Below are positions 62,729-64,000 of a stretch of DNA of 64,000 nt, in pieces (positions within the stretch are counted from its first letter, which is position 1; each line of letters starts with the position of its first letter). The notes under the pieces are model-generated. The model did no database searches and was not told the origin of the DNA. It worked only from the letters and a program-made list of their open reading frames with translations. Source of the DNA: Paenibacillus sp. JNUCC-31. GTDB taxonomy: Bacteria; Bacillota; Bacilli; Paenibacillales; Paenibacillaceae. The position numbers and the translations under genes are program-made. The stretch lies in assembly GCF_014844075.1 (NCBI RefSeq), contig NZ_CP062165.1:1798001-1862000 (forward strand), in the 5' to 3' direction.

Positions 62729-62892
62729 GGAATATCCTCCCGCCGAGGCTTGTTTACTACATCCTATGAGGAGCTCGTTCATAATATGAACAAGCTTCGG
62801 CAGGAAGCAAAAATAACCCCACAACGTGGAGTCCTTCATCAAAAAACGATCCCTTTGCTACACAGGCACATCAATTAAATATTCATAATATT

Positions 62893-62920
62893 CAAAAAAG
62901 CCGGGCGTTAGGCCACGGCT
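62893..62920 (-). terminator. Terminator after minD
   Basis: An imperfect stem (AGCCG with CGGCT) followed by six T lies 32 nt after the minD stop. It is weaker than the other terminators in the window. Confidence 0.45.
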
Positions 62921-62951
62921 GTCATACATAAATCTGATGAGGAAAAGTGAG

Positions 62952-63746
62952 TTAACCCATCCCAAAAAACTTTTTGAAACGTGAGAAGGCACCCTTCTTC
63001 TGCTCCAACTGCATCAATGGAACCGTATCTCCCAAAATCCGACGGGCAATATTGCGATAGGCAATAGCCGCAAGTGAGTCTGGATTCATGACTGTCGGTT
63101 CTCCCGAGTTGGCCGCCTTGATGACAAGTTCATCATCGGGAACAATTCCAATCAGGTCAATATTAAGTACTTGTAAAATGCCATCAATATCGAGCATGTC
63201 GCCTGATTTGACCATATTGTTACGAATGCGGTTCACGACCAATTTTGGGGATTGAATGTGTGAACTCTCGAGCAATCCGATGACACGATCCGCATCACGG
63301 ACAGCCGCATTCTCAGGTGTAGTGACCACAATTGCCTGATCCGCACCTGCAACCGCATTTTTGAATCCCTGTTCAATTCCGGCTGGACAATCAATAATGA
63401 CGTATTCAAAATCTTTCTTCAATTCAAGGATAATGTCCTTCACCTGTTCTGGTGATACGGAGTTCTTGTCTCTCGTTTGCGCTGCAGGCAGCATATATAA
63501 TTCTTCGAAACGTTTATCTTTGACCAAAGCCTGATTCAGACGGCAGCGTCCGTCTGCAACGTCACACAGATCATAAATGATCCGGTTTTCGAGTCCCATT
63601 ACGACATCCAGATTACGAAGGCCGATATCGGTGTCTACCAGACAAACCTTTTTGCCGAGCAGCGCCAGCGCTGTCCCGATGTTTGCCGAGGTGGTTGTTT
63701 TACCCACGCCGCCTTTACCCGAAGTGATCACGATTGCCTCTCCCAT
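62952..63746 (-). CDS. minD: Septum-site determining ATPase MinD
   Basis: The 264-residue ParA-type ATPase has the deviant Walker A GKGGVGKTT (about 10-18), DTDIGLRNLDVVMG, Walker B VIIDCPAG (about 117-124) and a C-terminal amphipathic helix (KKGAFSRFKKFFGMG) for membrane binding. With MinC it keeps FtsZ rings away from the poles. It lies 3 nt after minC, so the pair is co-translated. The minCD-spoIVFAB order is the conserved Bacillus one. Confidence 0.96.
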   Translation of the reverse strand: MGEAIVITSGKGGVGKTTTSANIGTALALLGKKVCLVDTDIGLRNLDVVMGLENRIIYDLCDVADGRCRLNQALVKDKRFEELYMLPAAQTRDKNSVSPEQVKDIILELKKDFEYVIIDCPAGIEQGFKNAVAGADQAIVVTTPENAAVRDADRVIGLLESSHIQSPKLVVNRIRNNMVKSGDMLDIDGILQVLNIDLIGIVPDDELVIKAANSGEPTVMNPDSLAAIAYRNIARRILGDTVPLMQLEQKKGAFSRFKKFFGMG

Positions 63747-63749
63747 GAG

Positions 63750-64000
63750 CTACACTCCTTTAAACACATTAAAATCTCGGCGCAACCGAACGATATTGCT
63801 CATCTTGTCGATCTGCATCTGATTATCCTGTAAATAAGCAAATTCCATTCCGGTCTCTCGGCTCTCCCACTCGTCAGGAGGACGGCTAATAATATCCGCG
63901 ATGCGCAGCTGAGTTGGAGCAAACACCGAAGCCGCAATGATCGAGTCTTCGTCCCCACCAATTCCGGCATGAGCCATGCCTCTGAGTGAACCCAAAACAT
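63750..64000 (-). CDS. minC: Septum-site determining protein MinC, C-terminal part only
   Basis: The visible frame runs off the right edge, so the N-terminal FtsZ-inhibiting domain and the start codon are missing. The 83 codons seen contain VLGSLRGMAHAGIGGDEDSI and the beta-helix end ASVFAPTQLRIADIISRPP, the conserved MinC C-terminal domain that binds MinD. The last part is more variable. Confidence 0.9.
   Translation of the reverse strand, partial: VLGSLRGMAHAGIGGDEDSIIAASVFAPTQLRIADIISRPPDEWESRETGMEFAYLQDNQMQIDKMSNIVRLRRDFNVFKGV

Overview
The window is a stretch of a spore-forming, low-to-mid GC Gram-positive chromosome, most probably a Paenibacillus. The reasons are: sporulation genes typical of Bacillales (spoVB, bofC, safA, spo0B, spoIVFA/FB, a SpoIID-type gene); frequent TTG and GTG starts behind strong AGGAGG-type ribosome sites; the conserved Bacillales order secDF-comN-spoVB-yajC-tgt-queA-ruvBAC-bofC-safA and pheA-obg-spo0B-rpmA-prp-rplU-spoIVFBA-minDC; and an RNase E/G gene next to rplU. 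The genus is an inference; no phylogeny could be run.

Layout. 1-11.3 kb: a partial DMT transporter, a HelD-type RNA polymerase-recycling ATPase, an ABC exporter, a purine permease, and a hisS-aspS-tcdA operon under a T-box leader. 11.3-16.1 kb: an accessory-looking block with an SLH-containing lipoprotein serine hydrolase, divergent from a small membrane sensor-like gene and a histidine kinase fused in one polypeptide to a LuxR-type response regulator. 16-19.3 kb: a SEC-C/TPR protein, two probable stress proteins and a small ORF. 19.4-30.4 kb: housekeeping genes dtd, rel, a uracil-type permease, apt, recJ, a CDF transporter, secF, secD and comN. 30.6-41.7 kb: spoVB and a small membrane protein on the plus strand; a DUF421 gene, the yajC-tgt-queA-spoIID-like-ruvB-ruvA-ruvC operon and bofC on the minus strand.

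41.9-48.2 kb is a complete rRNA operon on the minus strand (16S-23S-5S) followed by nine tRNAs (Asn, Glu, Val, fMet, Asp, Gly, Arg, Leu, Pro) and a strong terminator. It has a clear promoter and no spacer tRNA. It sits between bofC and safA. Its 23S gene has an extra block of about 110-120 nt in the helix-45 region, closed by a long perfect stem. This looks like a 23S intervening sequence and is the most unusual item in the window.

48.3-64 kb: safA, then an amino-acid gene set (pheB, hom, thrC, thrB, pheA, ilvE), the obg-spo0B-rpmA-prp-rplU group with an L21 leader, the RNase E/G gene, spoIVFB and spoIVFA, minD and the C-terminal end of minC, which runs off the right edge. Nearly everything is on the minus strand.

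There is no CRISPR array, prophage or insertion sequence. Most of the window is core genome. The observations most worth following are the 23S helix-45 insert, the kinase-regulator fusion with a palindrome in its divergent promoter region, the membrane-anchored form of Spo0B, the SpoIID-like protein with a split domain, and a candidate small RNA between two tandem terminators.
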